Shown here one piece after another: positions 7,225 to 15,658 of a DNA stretch of 40,027 nt. Source of the DNA: Ignavibacteria bacterium (GTDB lineage: Bacteria > Bacteroidota > Ignavibacteria > Ignavibacteriales > SURF-24); contig JAAXKQ010000014.1 in NCBI GenBank assembly GCA_025612245.1, positions 1-40,027 on the forward strand, read 5' to 3'. The translations under genes and the position numbers were made by a program. The notes under the pieces are model-generated. The model worked only from the letters and a program-made list of their open reading frames with translations. It did no database searches and was not told the DNA's origin. Within the stretch, counting starts at the first letter, position 1; each line of letters starts with the position of its first letter.

Positions 7225-8181
7225 TTAAAATCCTGCGGCCTCATGAAAATCATTTCTTCTGGAATTTGTTGCTAAAATTTCAGAAAAACCATACGGAGAC
7301 TTCAAGGTTTTTCTATCGGGCAGTTTTATGTTCTTCGTGATGATTGAATTTGCACGTTCAATTCTTACTTCATTATAGCTTATTTTTCCTGGACGGCTTG
7401 TGCTGAAAGTCTCGCCTGCATTCATACACATAATCCCCTTCTTAAGGTAACCTGCTGATTCATGAACGTGCCCGTGAAGTATGAGCTTTACATCGTATCT
7501 TGACAGGAAATTCAGGAGCCTTTTTCTTCCGCGCAGTTTCATTGCCTCATTCTCAATCTTTGCCCATAGCCTGCTTTCGCCTGAAAGAGCATAGAACGGA
7601 GTTTTGTAGAGGTGATGATGTATGAGAACGACTGCTGGTTTTTCGGAATATTTACCGGAATTGAAAATCCTGAACAGGCCGGAGGCTTGCTCTTCTGAAA
7701 TTCTCCCCTTTGAGGCAAAGAAGTTCTTCAGCCTGGAATATTCGCTGATTGAGTTGATTCCGATTAGAACAACCTCCCCAAGGTCTTTTGCATAAGGGAA
7801 AAGATCCGGACCGGGCGAGTAAACGCCATCAAAGGTCTCGCGGAAATATTCCCCAAACTCCATCACCTTTCTCTTGTAATTAGTTTTGATGCACTTTCCC
7901 GGAAAACCCGCTATATCCTCCACAAATTGTATCCCGCCATAAACATCATGGTTGCCTATTACTACGGAGAGTTTATCCGGTCTTAACAGGTCAAATTCTT
8001 CCAGAAGGTTCCTTATTAGCATGAACTCCTTTTCCAATCCGTTCTCGGTTATATCGCCTGTAATTACAACGTGATCGAAGTTGTTTTCTGATATATGCTT
8101 TAGTAGCCTGCGCATCTTTTTTATATTCCTGAAGTTACGCCTTGTACAGATATGGAGATCCGATATATGAGCTATTTTCAT
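7225..8181 (-). CDS. cytoplasmic calcineurin-like metallophosphoesterase
   Basis: A 318-residue protein with the whole metallophosphoesterase metal-site series: D8-x-H10 (MKIAHISDLH), GDITENG, GNHD, HHH and GHVH. It resembles the class III cyclic-nucleotide/CpdA-like branch. The substrate is unknown, and there is no signal peptide, so it acts inside the cell. The open frame extends to 8223, but the ATG at 8181 begins the usual MKIAHISDLH and has AGGAA six bases upstream. The longer version would run into the promoter repeats. It is the first gene of a two-gene unit with the response regulator, behind its own PHO-box-like promoter, which suggests a role in phosphate scavenging or a nucleotide signal. 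Confidence 0.9.
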   Translation of the reverse strand: MKIAHISDLHICTRRNFRNIKKMRRLLKHISENNFDHVVITGDITENGLEKEFMLIRNLLEEFDLLRPDKLSVVIGNHDVYGGIQFVEDIAGFPGKCIKTNYKRKVMEFGEYFRETFDGVYSPGPDLFPYAKDLGEVVLIGINSISEYSRLKNFFASKGRISEEQASGLFRIFNSGKYSEKPAVVLIHHHLYKTPFYALSGESRLWAKIENEAMKLRGRKRLLNFLSRYDVKLILHGHVHESAGYLKKGIMCMNAGETFSTSRPGKISYNEVRIERANSIITKNIKLPDRKTLKSPYGFSEILATNSRRNDFHEAAGF

Positions 8182-8208
8182 TGATTCCTGTTTTATTTGT
8201 TTTTTAGT

Positions 8209-8262
8209 AAAATAGAAATCCAATGTTAAGTTATTGTGAATTTAATGTTACCTCTGTGTTAA
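8209..8262 (-). promoter_or_regulatory. PHO-box-like promoter of the phosphoesterase-regulator unit
   Basis: Four hexamers at exact 11-bp steps read on the minus strand as TTAACA (8262-8257), GTAACA (8251-8246), TTCACA (8240-8235) and TTAACA (8229-8224). A -10-like TATTTT (8214-8209) lies nine bases beyond the last one. The gene starts 28 bases further on. If the downstream regulator binds here, its own expression is autoregulated. Confidence 0.7.
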
Positions 8263-8270
8263 ATCTTAAC

Positions 8271-9035
8271 TCAGCCGAACCTGCCCGTAATGTATTCCTC
8301 GGTTTTCTTTATTGACGGCTTTGTAAACATTTTTTTTGTTTCTCCGTATTCAATTAGCTCGCCCATGTAAAAGAACGCCGTATAGTCGCTTACGCGCGAA
8401 GCCTGCTGCATGTTGTGTGTAACTATTACAATTGTGTAGTTATGCTTCAGTTCACTGAGGAGCTCTTCAATCTTTGCCGTTGAAATTGGGTCCAGTGCGC
8501 TAGCCGGTTCATCCAGCAAGATTATCTCCGGCTCCACGGCAAGAGCCCTTGCAATACAGAGCCTCTGCTGCTGTCCTCCAGAAAGGCTGAGTGCATTTTC
8601 ATTTAGCCTGTCCTTTACTTCGTCCCATATTGCAGCCTGCCTTAACGTTCTTTCAACAATTTCGTTTAACGACTTCCTGTCCCTTATGCCGTTCAGCTTT
8701 GGGCCGAAGACAAGGTTATCGAATATTGATTTCGGGAAAAGGTTCGACTTCTGGAAAACCATTCCGACTTTTCTTCTGAGTTCAACAACATCCACGTTCC
8801 GAGCGTAAATATTAGTGCCGTTAATTATTACTTCCCCATGAATGGTTACGTTTCCTATCAGGTCGTTCATCCTGTTGAGCGTCCTAAGAAATGTTGATTT
8901 CCCGCACCCGGAGGGACCTATAAATGCAGTAATATGGTTTGAATATATATCAAGCGATATATTCTTAAGCGCCTGCTTCTGCCCGTAGAACAGATCCAGA
9001 CTGCTGGTTTGGACCTCAATTTTTTTTTCTTTCAT
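8271..9035 (-). CDS. pstB: phosphate ABC transporter ATPase PstB (canonical)
   Basis: A 254-residue PstB with every catalytic motif intact: Walker [10 protein letters not shown] (40-48), Q-loop MVFQKSN, signature [13 protein letters not shown], Walker B IILLDEP, D-loop SALDP and H-loop VTHN. It can therefore work as a homodimer, unlike the pair at 2042-3573. It is divergent from the porin-pstS-pstC-pstA unit, which has no ATPase of its own. The simplest reading is that it drives that second system. Its own promoter carries two PHO-box-like repeats (9111-9127). It could also support the first Pst system. Confidence 0.95.
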   Translation of the reverse strand: MKEKKIEVQTSSLDLFYGQKQALKNISLDIYSNHITAFIGPSGCGKSTFLRTLNRMNDLIGNVTIHGEVIINGTNIYARNVDVVELRRKVGMVFQKSNLFPKSIFDNLVFGPKLNGIRDRKSLNEIVERTLRQAAIWDEVKDRLNENALSLSGGQQQRLCIARALAVEPEIILLDEPASALDPISTAKIEELLSELKHNYTIVIVTHNMQQASRVSDYTAFFYMGELIEYGETKKMFTKPSIKKTEEYITGRFG

Positions 9036-9094
9036 AAAGTTCTTATCATCCCGGAATTTTATTTTGGTATTATTGCTCCTATTAAATTAAGATA

Positions 9095-9127
9095 ATTTTA
9101 GTTCTCCGTGTGTTAAGTTATTGTTAA
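9095..9127 (-). promoter_or_regulatory. PHO-box-like promoter of pstB3
   Basis: On the minus strand TTAACA appears at 9127-9122 and 9116-9111, 11 bp apart. A -10-like TAAAAT (9100-9095) lies ten bases beyond. The leader to the ATG at 9035 is about 55 bases. Confidence 0.6.
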
Positions 9128-9190
9128 TTAGACAAATCCCAACGTTCATTTCACCCCCGTAAATAAAGGTCATTTATATTTATCCCTCAT

Positions 9191-9244
9191 TTAACAATTT
9201 CTTAACACTAAGTTAATATACCCTTAACACGTCTTTTCTAGTAT
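9191..9244 (+). promoter_or_regulatory. PHO-box-like promoter of porin-pstS2-pstC2-pstA2
   Basis: TTAACA (9191-9196), TTAACA (9202-9207), TTAATA (9213-9218) and TTAACA (9224-9229) follow at exact 11-bp steps. A -10-like TAGTAT (9239-9244) lies nine bases after the last. This is the cleanest of the five boxes. The rest of the divergent region (9036-9330) holds the opposing pstB3 promoter and nothing else that I recognise. Confidence 0.75.
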
Positions 9245-9330
9245 TACTATATCTTGAATGCGTCAATAATTTTTGACTGTCAAAGGCTTAGGTGCCTTTA
9301 ACACATTCTAAAACTTAAAATGGGATAATC

Positions 9331-10374
9331 ATGAAAAAAATATTTCTGTTTGCAATACTCGTTCTTGCTATAATGGACCCTGCATTCGCACAGGAAAAAA
9401 GCGCTCCCAGATTGAGCGGACTTATGTTCGGCGATTACTTTTATAATATTGACCAGAAAGATTCTTCAAAGAAGGACCTTAACGGCTTTCAGTTCAGGAG
9501 GATCTATATAACTACGGATTACACTGTTTCGGAATCCTTCGATGCAAGGTTCCGCCTTGAGGCCGACCAGTCGGCCTCTTCACTTACCTCCGGCGGCAAA
9601 CTCGGAGTGATGGTTAAGGATGCATATCTGAAATGGAAAAACATTTTCAGCGGAAGTGACCTTTATTTTGGCATTTCACCCAACCCCGAAATCGAAACAT
9701 CTGAATCCTTCTGGGGCTACAGGGCGCTTGAAAAAACCATTACAGACTTAAACGGAGCCGTCTCTTCAAGAGACTTTGGCGTGGATCTAAGAGGAAAATT
9801 TGATGAGGCGGGAGTAGTAAGATACTGGGTTAAGATAGGTAATAATTCCGGTAATGCCCCCGAAGCAAATAAATACAAGCGCTTCTACGGCTTTCTGCAG
9901 TTTGTGCCCTTAAGCTTCTTCCAGTTCTCAGTCTATGGCGACTACGCTTCATACGCTCCTAAAACTGACGCTTTAAGTAAAGAGCTGAAGAAAAACAATG
10001 CCCTTACCGCAGCCCTTATGATGAACTTCTTCCAAAAGGATGTATATTCAACCGGAATTGAAGCTTTTTATAAAACTCAGCAAAACAATTTTGCTCCCAC
10101 AGTATCAAGTCCGCTTGAATCACAAAATGGCTACGGTATTTCCGCATACGCTTGGATGAAGCTTGCCGGGAAGATCCGCCTTGTAGCACGGTACGACAGG
10201 TACGTCCCCAATAAGGATCTGGACAGAAGCGACAGGACGGACCTTATACTTGGCGCCATTGACTTCCAGGTCGACAAAAATGTCAGCCTGATGCCTAACA
10301 TGGAATCTGTTTCTTACTCTGGCCTTAAAGCAAAAGATCTTGTCGGAAGAGTGACGTTCTCTTACCAGTTCTAA
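9331..10374 (+). CDS. outer-membrane beta-barrel porin, probably for phosphate
   Basis: A 347-residue protein with a Sec signal (cleavage after AFA, about residue 20), alternating beta-strand segments with aromatic girdles, and a C-terminal phenylalanine (VTFSYQF) as expected for BAM-assembled barrels. The region after the signal (LSGLMFGDYFYNI, FQFRRIYITTDYTVSESFDARFRLE) resembles the phosphate-selective OprP/OprO-type porins. The specificity is inferred mainly from the operon: pstS2 begins 33 bases later, and a four-unit PHO-box-like promoter precedes it. It would let phosphate or phosphorylated compounds through the outer membrane under starvation. Confidence 0.8.
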   Translation: MKKIFLFAILVLAIMDPAFAQEKSAPRLSGLMFGDYFYNIDQKDSSKKDLNGFQFRRIYITTDYTVSESFDARFRLEADQSASSLTSGGKLGVMVKDAYLKWKNIFSGSDLYFGISPNPEIETSESFWGYRALEKTITDLNGAVSSRDFGVDLRGKFDEAGVVRYWVKIGNNSGNAPEANKYKRFYGFLQFVPLSFFQFSVYGDYASYAPKTDALSKELKKNNALTAALMMNFFQKDVYSTGIEAFYKTQQNNFAPTVSSPLESQNGYGISAYAWMKLAGKIRLVARYDRYVPNKDLDRSDRTDLILGAIDFQVDKNVSLMPNMESVSYSGLKAKDLVGRVTFSYQF

Positions 10375-10407
10375 TTCACTTAAGTACAATTAAAAAAGGA
10401 AAACACA

Positions 10408-11433
10408 ATGAAATTTAAATTTTTCGTAATACTAGGCATAATAATGGTCTCATCTGTTCTCAATGCCCAGATGAAGCTCAATGGCGCAGGGGCTACATTC
10501 CCCTACGTGATATATTCCAAATGGTTCGACGTTTATCATCAGAAAACGGGCATTCAGTTCAACTATCAGTCAATTGGAAGCGGCGGCGGAATAAAGCAGG
10601 TGATTGAAGGCACCGTAGATTTCGGAGCCTCCGACGCACCGATGACCGACCAACAGCTAAAGGAAGCCCAGTCTAAACGCGGCACCGAAATCCTTCACAT
10701 TCCTACCGTAATGGGCGCTGTTGTAGTTACCTATAACCTGCCGCAGACAGGCAAGGGATTAAAACTTACGCCTGAGGTGCTGACTGACATCTTCCTTGGG
10801 AAAGTCAAAAAGTGGAACGACCCCAGGATCACCTCACTTAACAAGGGGAAAAACCTCCCGGATAAAGCCATCTTCGTCGCCCACCGCTCAGACGGCAGCG
10901 GAACTACCAACATCTTTACCGGTTACCTTTCAAAAGTAAGTAATGAATGGAAAAACAAGGTAGGTCAGGGTACTTCTGTCAACTGGCCCGTAGGCCTTGG
11001 CGGCAAGGGGAATGAGGGAGTTGCGGGACTTGTAAAGCAGACCCAGGGTGCAATCGGTTACGTGGAGCTGGCCTATGCCGTACAAAACGGGCTCCCGTAT
11101 GCTGCACTTAAAAATAAGGCTGGAAACTTCGTGGAGCCTACTTTTGCCTCCGTTTCACAGGCTGCTGCAGGTTTTATTAAAAATATGCCGGCAGACCTTA
11201 GAGTTGAAATTACAAACGCCGGCGGAAAGGATTCCTACCCTATCTCGGCATTTACATGGCTCCTGGTTTATAAAAATATGAAAGATAAAGGTAAAGCAAA
11301 GGCAATTTCAGACTTCCTCAGGTGGGCTGTTACAGAGGGACAGAAGTTTGCTCCCGGCCTTTATTACGCACCACTTCCAAAGGAAGTTGTAAAGCTTGAT
11401 GAAAAGAAAATTTCAAACATTACGGTAAAGTAA
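10408..11433 (+). CDS. pstS: phosphate-binding protein PstS (system 2)
   Basis: A 341-residue periplasmic phosphate-binding protein of the E. coli PstS type, longer than system 1's. It has a Sec signal ending near VLNAQ (about residue 20) with no lipobox, then LNGAGATFPYVIYSKWF, the pocket SIGSGGGIKQ, DFGASDAPM and HRSDGSGTTNIFT. It is therefore probably soluble in the periplasm. The start has an AAGGA ribosome site. Only two bases separate it from pstC2. It is the second of four genes behind the 9191-9244 promoter. Confidence 0.95.
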   Translation: MKFKFFVILGIIMVSSVLNAQMKLNGAGATFPYVIYSKWFDVYHQKTGIQFNYQSIGSGGGIKQVIEGTVDFGASDAPMTDQQLKEAQSKRGTEILHIPTVMGAVVVTYNLPQTGKGLKLTPEVLTDIFLGKVKKWNDPRITSLNKGKNLPDKAIFVAHRSDGSGTTNIFTGYLSKVSNEWKNKVGQGTSVNWPVGLGGKGNEGVAGLVKQTQGAIGYVELAYAVQNGLPYAALKNKAGNFVEPTFASVSQAAAGFIKNMPADLRVEITNAGGKDSYPISAFTWLLVYKNMKDKGKAKAISDFLRWAVTEGQKFAPGLYYAPLPKEVVKLDEKKISNITVK

Positions 11434-11435
11434 AT

Positions 11436-12461
11436 ATGGACATAAAAAACAGGGACCGGGATTTGGCCTTAGGGCAAAGCAGGACCAGTCTCTTTTCCAT
11501 TAAAAGTATGTACAATACCCTGAGGCGAATGGCAGGCAGCTTTTTCTCGGGCAAAAACTTTGGTGACCTGGTCTTTGAGAATTTGACCAGGTCTTTTGCC
11601 TTCTTTCTGCTTGTGCTTGTCGTAATAATGGGCTACCAGATGCTCACGCAGTCAATGCCCTCGATTGAAAGGTTCGGCTGGGGATTCATTACTTCCGATA
11701 CTTGGGACCCCGTGCAGGAAAAGTTCGGGGCCCTGCCTTTCATATTCGGAACACTTTTCTCCTCGTTACTTGCCCTCTTAATCTCCGTTACGTTGAGTAT
11801 CGGCACTGCAATTTTCCTCTCTGAGTTTGCTCCGCCATGGCTGGAGAAAATCATATCTATGATGGTCGAACTCCTTGCAGCCATTCCAAGCATCGTCTAT
11901 GGCCTTTTCGGAATTTTTGTCCTGGCCCCATTCCTGAGAGATTCCGCTGAACCCTGGCTCTCCGGGCATTTTGCATTCATTCCTATTTTTGACGGTGCCC
12001 CTTACGGTTTTGGAATGATTGCGGCAGTACTGATTCTTACAATAATGATACTCCCCATCATAACTTCCATTTCCAGAGATATCATGAAATCGATTCCACA
12101 GGCTCAAAGAGAAGCCGCCTTTGCACTCGGGGCTACAAAGTGGGAGGTCGTAACAATTGTCCTTTCGGGAGAAAGGTCCGGCATTCTTGGTGCCGCGCTT
12201 TTGGGACTCGGGCGAGCCGTGGGGGAAACAATGGCAGTAACAATGGTAATTGGAAACCGCCCCGAAATTTCCTTCGCACTCTTCGACCCGGGTTACACAA
12301 TGGCCAGCGTGCTGGCAAACGAGTTCAGCGAGGCCACCTCGCAGCTTTATACAAGTGCCCTTATTGAAATTGCCCTGCTGTTATTCATAATGACATTTCT
12401 TCTGAATGCAGTTGCACGGCTTGTAGTCTGGAGCGTAACAAGAAAATACTCAAAGGTATAG
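11436..12461 (+). CDS. pstC: phosphate ABC transporter permease PstC (system 2)
   Basis: A 341-residue permease, longer than system 1's PstC because of about 45 extra N-terminal residues and an inserted periplasmic loop (APFLRDSAEPWLSGHFAF...). The EAA loop (QREAAFALGATKWEVVTIVL) and GRAVGETMAVTMVIGN are intact. Two-base gaps on each side place it in one unit with pstS2 and pstA2. Start chosen at the ATG at 11436, right after the pstS2 stop. Confidence 0.95.
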   Translation: MDIKNRDRDLALGQSRTSLFSIKSMYNTLRRMAGSFFSGKNFGDLVFENLTRSFAFFLLVLVVIMGYQMLTQSMPSIERFGWGFITSDTWDPVQEKFGALPFIFGTLFSSLLALLISVTLSIGTAIFLSEFAPPWLEKIISMMVELLAAIPSIVYGLFGIFVLAPFLRDSAEPWLSGHFAFIPIFDGAPYGFGMIAAVLILTIMILPIITSISRDIMKSIPQAQREAAFALGATKWEVVTIVLSGERSGILGAALLGLGRAVGETMAVTMVIGNRPEISFALFDPGYTMASVLANEFSEATSQLYTSALIEIALLLFIMTFLLNAVARLVVWSVTRKYSKV

Positions 12462-12463
12462 AC

Positions 12464-13309
12464 ATGACTGGAAAACTTAACTCAAACCTACGGAAGTTCA
12501 AAAGCTTAATTATGACTTTATTCAGCATTGTATGCGCCCTGGTGGTCATAGTTCCGCTTTTTATAATTCTCTTTTATACCTTAAAACAGGGCGTAAGTTC
12601 TATCAGCTGGTCCTTTTTTACAGAAATGCCGAAGCCTGCCGGTGAGCTGGGAGGCGGCATGGCAAATGCTCTCATGGGGACGGCCATTTTAATCGGACTT
12701 GGGAGCCTCATCGGAATTCCTGTCGGCTTATTCTCAGGCATTTATCTTTCGGAAGGGAATTCCTCATTATTTGCAAGAAGTGTCAGGTTTTTAACCGAGG
12801 TCCTAAACGGAATTCCATCCATCGTAATTGGTGTTGTGGCATACATTTTAATTGTAATTCCTATGAGGAGGTTTTCAGCCCTGGCCGGTGGCTTCGCATT
12901 GGGCATTCTGATGATTCCTCTTATTACAAGAACTACAGAGGAGATGCTGAGGCTTGTGCCTGAAAGTTACCGCGAAGGTGCCCTGGCGCTCGGTGCCCCG
13001 CGCTGGAAGGCTACACTTTTTGTCGTTTTACCCGCCGCATTTAAGGGCATATTTACGGGTATACTGCTCTCAATTGCAAGAGCCGCCGGAGAAACGGCTC
13101 CATTACTCTTCACGGCCCTCGGCAATAGATTCTGGTCGACAAGGCTTGATGAACCGATTGCCTCGCTTACGGTTTTTATTTACGACTACTCCAGGGCTCC
13201 CTTTGAGGACTGGAACCGCCAGGCCTGGGCGGCTGCCCTGGTTCTGATACTCCTTGTCACACTGATTAATGTAACCTTTAGAATCTTCACCAGGGAAAAG
13301 ACCCCGTAG
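12464..13309 (+). CDS. pstA: phosphate ABC transporter permease PstA (system 2)
   Basis: A 281-residue permease of the PstA family with six likely helices. It has the EAA loop YREGALALGAPRWKATLFVVLP and the conserved ARAAGETAPLLFTALG. It is the last gene of the porin-pstS-pstC-pstA unit. No pstB follows it; the terminator at 13371-13406 closes the unit. The divergent canonical pstB3 at 8271 is the likely partner. Confidence 0.95.
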   Translation: MTGKLNSNLRKFKSLIMTLFSIVCALVVIVPLFIILFYTLKQGVSSISWSFFTEMPKPAGELGGGMANALMGTAILIGLGSLIGIPVGLFSGIYLSEGNSSLFARSVRFLTEVLNGIPSIVIGVVAYILIVIPMRRFSALAGGFALGILMIPLITRTTEEMLRLVPESYREGALALGAPRWKATLFVVLPAAFKGIFTGILLSIARAAGETAPLLFTALGNRFWSTRLDEPIASLTVFIYDYSRAPFEDWNRQAWAAALVLILLVTLINVTFRIFTREKTP

Positions 13310-13370
13310 GTGCAGGACTTGATTCCACTCAATCAATGGCTCCATGGCGTCTTTTCCGTGTTGGCGCAAA

Positions 13371-13406
13371 AAAAAAGCCGTGATCATTTCCAATCACGGC
13401 TTTTTT
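13371..13406. terminator. bidirectional Rho-independent terminator between pstA2 and the foldase gene
   Basis: AAAAAAGCCGTGAT (13371-13384) pairs perfectly with ATCACGGCTTTTTT (13393-13406) around an eight-base loop. T runs lie on both sides, so it serves pstA2 on the plus strand and the foldase gene on the minus strand. Confidence 0.9.
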
Positions 13407-13429
13407 ATGTCAACTCATTTCAAGATAAA

Positions 13430-15517
13430 TCATCTTGCGTAGAACTGCCTTCTGTTATCAACTATCTTGGCATTCTTCTTTAACTGGCTGATCCACTGGC
13501 TGAAGAAATATGCTTTCTTCTGCTGAAGGATGTTATCCCTGAAAGAATTCCTCTGCATTGCATAGGTGGACTTTTCAAACGGAGTCCTGCTTGTAACCTG
13601 AATCAGGTAAACACCTCTGTGGCCTCTTACTGGAGCAGTAATGCTGTTGATATTTGCATTCTCTGCCTTCAGTATAAATCCAAACTCACGACCCAAACCG
13701 GGGATTGCCTGTGCTGGCGTGAAAGTACCCGTCGTATCGAATCTTGCCTGGGAGAAATTACTTGCGGCCATCTGTAAAGAAGAACCGGAAGCCTGTTTCC
13801 TGATCTGTTCAGCAATCTGAGTTGCCTTCTGGAGCTTTTTCTCGCGAACGACCATCGGCCTTATTGAATTCCTGACTTCTTCAAATTTCTTTACACCTGC
13901 CTTAATTTCCTCTGAAACCTGGACAACGACGTATCCGTTCTGTGCTTTGTAAACTTCACTCAAATCACCCTTGTCGCTGTCGAATGCCCAGTCTACCATT
14001 GCCTTGTTGGCTCCGATACCCGGTACATAGCTTGCATCCTGGTTGAACAACGGGGTTGAGATTATCTTGTAGTTCATTGTTTTAGCTTCCTGGTCGAAGT
14101 TGCTCTTCTTTACAAGATAAACAAAATCGTTGGCTGCCTGATATGCATTGTCTGATGTTGAAGCAGAAGCCTTTATCTTATTGACTATTCTTTCAACAAC
14201 GTACCTGCTTGAAGTCTTTCCTGTAACCTTTATTATATGGTATCCGAAAGATGACTTGATCGGCTTCTGGACGACACCAATAGGACCGTTGAAGCTTGCA
14301 TCTTCAAACTCTTTTACCATCTGCCCTTTTCCGAACCATCCCAGGTCGCCGCCCCTTCTTGCGCTGGCTACGTCATCAGATTTCTCTTTTGCCACCTTTG
14401 AAAAATCGGCACCTGCTTTAAGCTGGTTGTATATGTTCATTGCTTCCTGCTGAGCCTTTGCCTCATCTCCCTTGAAAGGAATGAGTATGTGTGAGGCTCT
14501 TACATAACTGTCGCTGGAAGGAACTTTTGAGAGAATCTTATAAGCCACATAACCTTCGTATGTGGTATATGGACCAACGATGCTTCCCGGGGCAGCGTTG
14601 GCAAATACGTCAACAGCATCGGGGGCAAGCATGTTCGGACTTAAAGTATCCTTTGTTGCGGGAGCTTCTGAATAGATCTGAGCATAACTCTTGAAGTCGG
14701 CTGTGTCATTCTTTGCTTTGTTGATAAGAGAAATCAGATTGTTTTTAATTGAAGCAGAATCCTCTCTCGAGGCAGCCTTTGAGAACACTACGTATCTCAG
14801 TTTTCTCTGGGCCTCAACCTTAAACCTGTCCTGATTTTCATTGTAGAATTTCTTCAGGTCTTCTTCATTTACAGAAATAGAGTTGTCGGGTATGTTATTT
14901 ATGTCAACGAGCACATAATTAGCATTGATCTTTGTTGTCTGGTCAATATACCTGCGCTTAATCTCACCTTCGCTGACAGGAAGAGTTGCAAAAAGATAAT
15001 TCTGAAGTTTTTCCTGCAGCCTCATCTGTCTTATACTCTCTTCGATGTTAAGGAGGACTTCCTTTTTCTGAGCGCGCAGCGTCGATTCATACAGTTGCCT
15101 GTTGAATCTGCCAGTCGAATCTGTGAACTGTCTTCTGAGCGCTTCGGGAGGGTTGGGCCCGAGCAAAATGTCCTTTACTTCCTGGTCAGAAACTTTAATA
15201 CCCAGCTTGTCGTACTGTTCTTTTACCAGTTCCTGAGTAACCATAGCGTCCCAGACCTGGTCATTGAAGGCATCCATCTGATCTTCGTCAATGTCCTTGC
15301 CTGTCTGTTCTTTTTGCCTTTGTCTGGCCTGATCTAAAAATGCAGAAAACTGCTGATAAGAAATATCCTGACCGTTGACTGACCCCACGTTATTCTTTCG
15401 CTGACCGAAGATTTCGATCACTCTGGAATCTGAAAGGACCATAAAAAGGACAAATATTCCACCAATCGTAATAATAAATGCCGGAGCAAGACTCCTCATT
15501 TTGGCCATCATAGCCAT
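13430..15517 (-). CDS. membrane-anchored peptidyl-prolyl isomerase/foldase (PpiD/SurA type)
   Basis: A 695-residue periplasmic chaperone anchored by one N-terminal helix (about residues 10-28, LAPAFIITIGGIFVLFMVLS). A SurA-like N-terminal chaperone domain follows (GSVNGQDISYQQFSAFLDQ to about 200). Then comes a parvulin domain at about 341-437 (YVRASHILIPF ... GGDLGWFGKGQMVKEFEDA ... SSFGYHIIKV), and a C-terminal region resembling a second, degenerate parvulin fold. The arrangement matches PpiD, which helps newly exported outer-membrane proteins fold. Length is somewhat above the 620-residue E. coli protein, as usual in Bacteroidota-type organisms. A GGGAGG ribosome site precedes the ATG at 15517. 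Confidence 0.9.
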   Translation of the reverse strand: MAMMAKMRSLAPAFIITIGGIFVLFMVLSDSRVIEIFGQRKNNVGSVNGQDISYQQFSAFLDQARQRQKEQTGKDIDEDQMDAFNDQVWDAMVTQELVKEQYDKLGIKVSDQEVKDILLGPNPPEALRRQFTDSTGRFNRQLYESTLRAQKKEVLLNIEESIRQMRLQEKLQNYLFATLPVSEGEIKRRYIDQTTKINANYVLVDINNIPDNSISVNEEDLKKFYNENQDRFKVEAQRKLRYVVFSKAASREDSASIKNNLISLINKAKNDTADFKSYAQIYSEAPATKDTLSPNMLAPDAVDVFANAAPGSIVGPYTTYEGYVAYKILSKVPSSDSYVRASHILIPFKGDEAKAQQEAMNIYNQLKAGADFSKVAKEKSDDVASARRGGDLGWFGKGQMVKEFEDASFNGPIGVVQKPIKSSFGYHIIKVTGKTSSRYVVERIVNKIKASASTSDNAYQAANDFVYLVKKSNFDQEAKTMNYKIISTPLFNQDASYVPGIGANKAMVDWAFDSDKGDLSEVYKAQNGYVVVQVSEEIKAGVKKFEEVRNSIRPMVVREKKLQKATQIAEQIRKQASGSSLQMAASNFSQARFDTTGTFTPAQAIPGLGREFGFILKAENANINSITAPVRGHRGVYLIQVTSRTPFEKSTYAMQRNSFRDNILQQKKAYFFSQWISQLKKNAKIVDNRRQFYAR

Positions 15518-15658
15518 ATTTTACACTGCCTCCCGTAAAAAATTTGGATTTTTACACTAAGAAATGCAAATTTACCCACACTTACTATCAAAAGCAATTA
15601 CTTTTATTTTGGGATTTGTGTATTTTTCTTTCCACATTTCCCTTGAGAATGGTGCTAA

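Noticed and set aside
8182-8223. Longer N-terminus of the metallophosphoesterase
   Set aside because: It would add 14 residues with no family match, starting right beside the promoter repeats; the ATG at 8181 has a good ribosome site and the conserved opening.
9298-9303. TTAACA just before the porin start
   Set aside because: No partner at 11 bp on either side, and it lies downstream of the likely transcription start.
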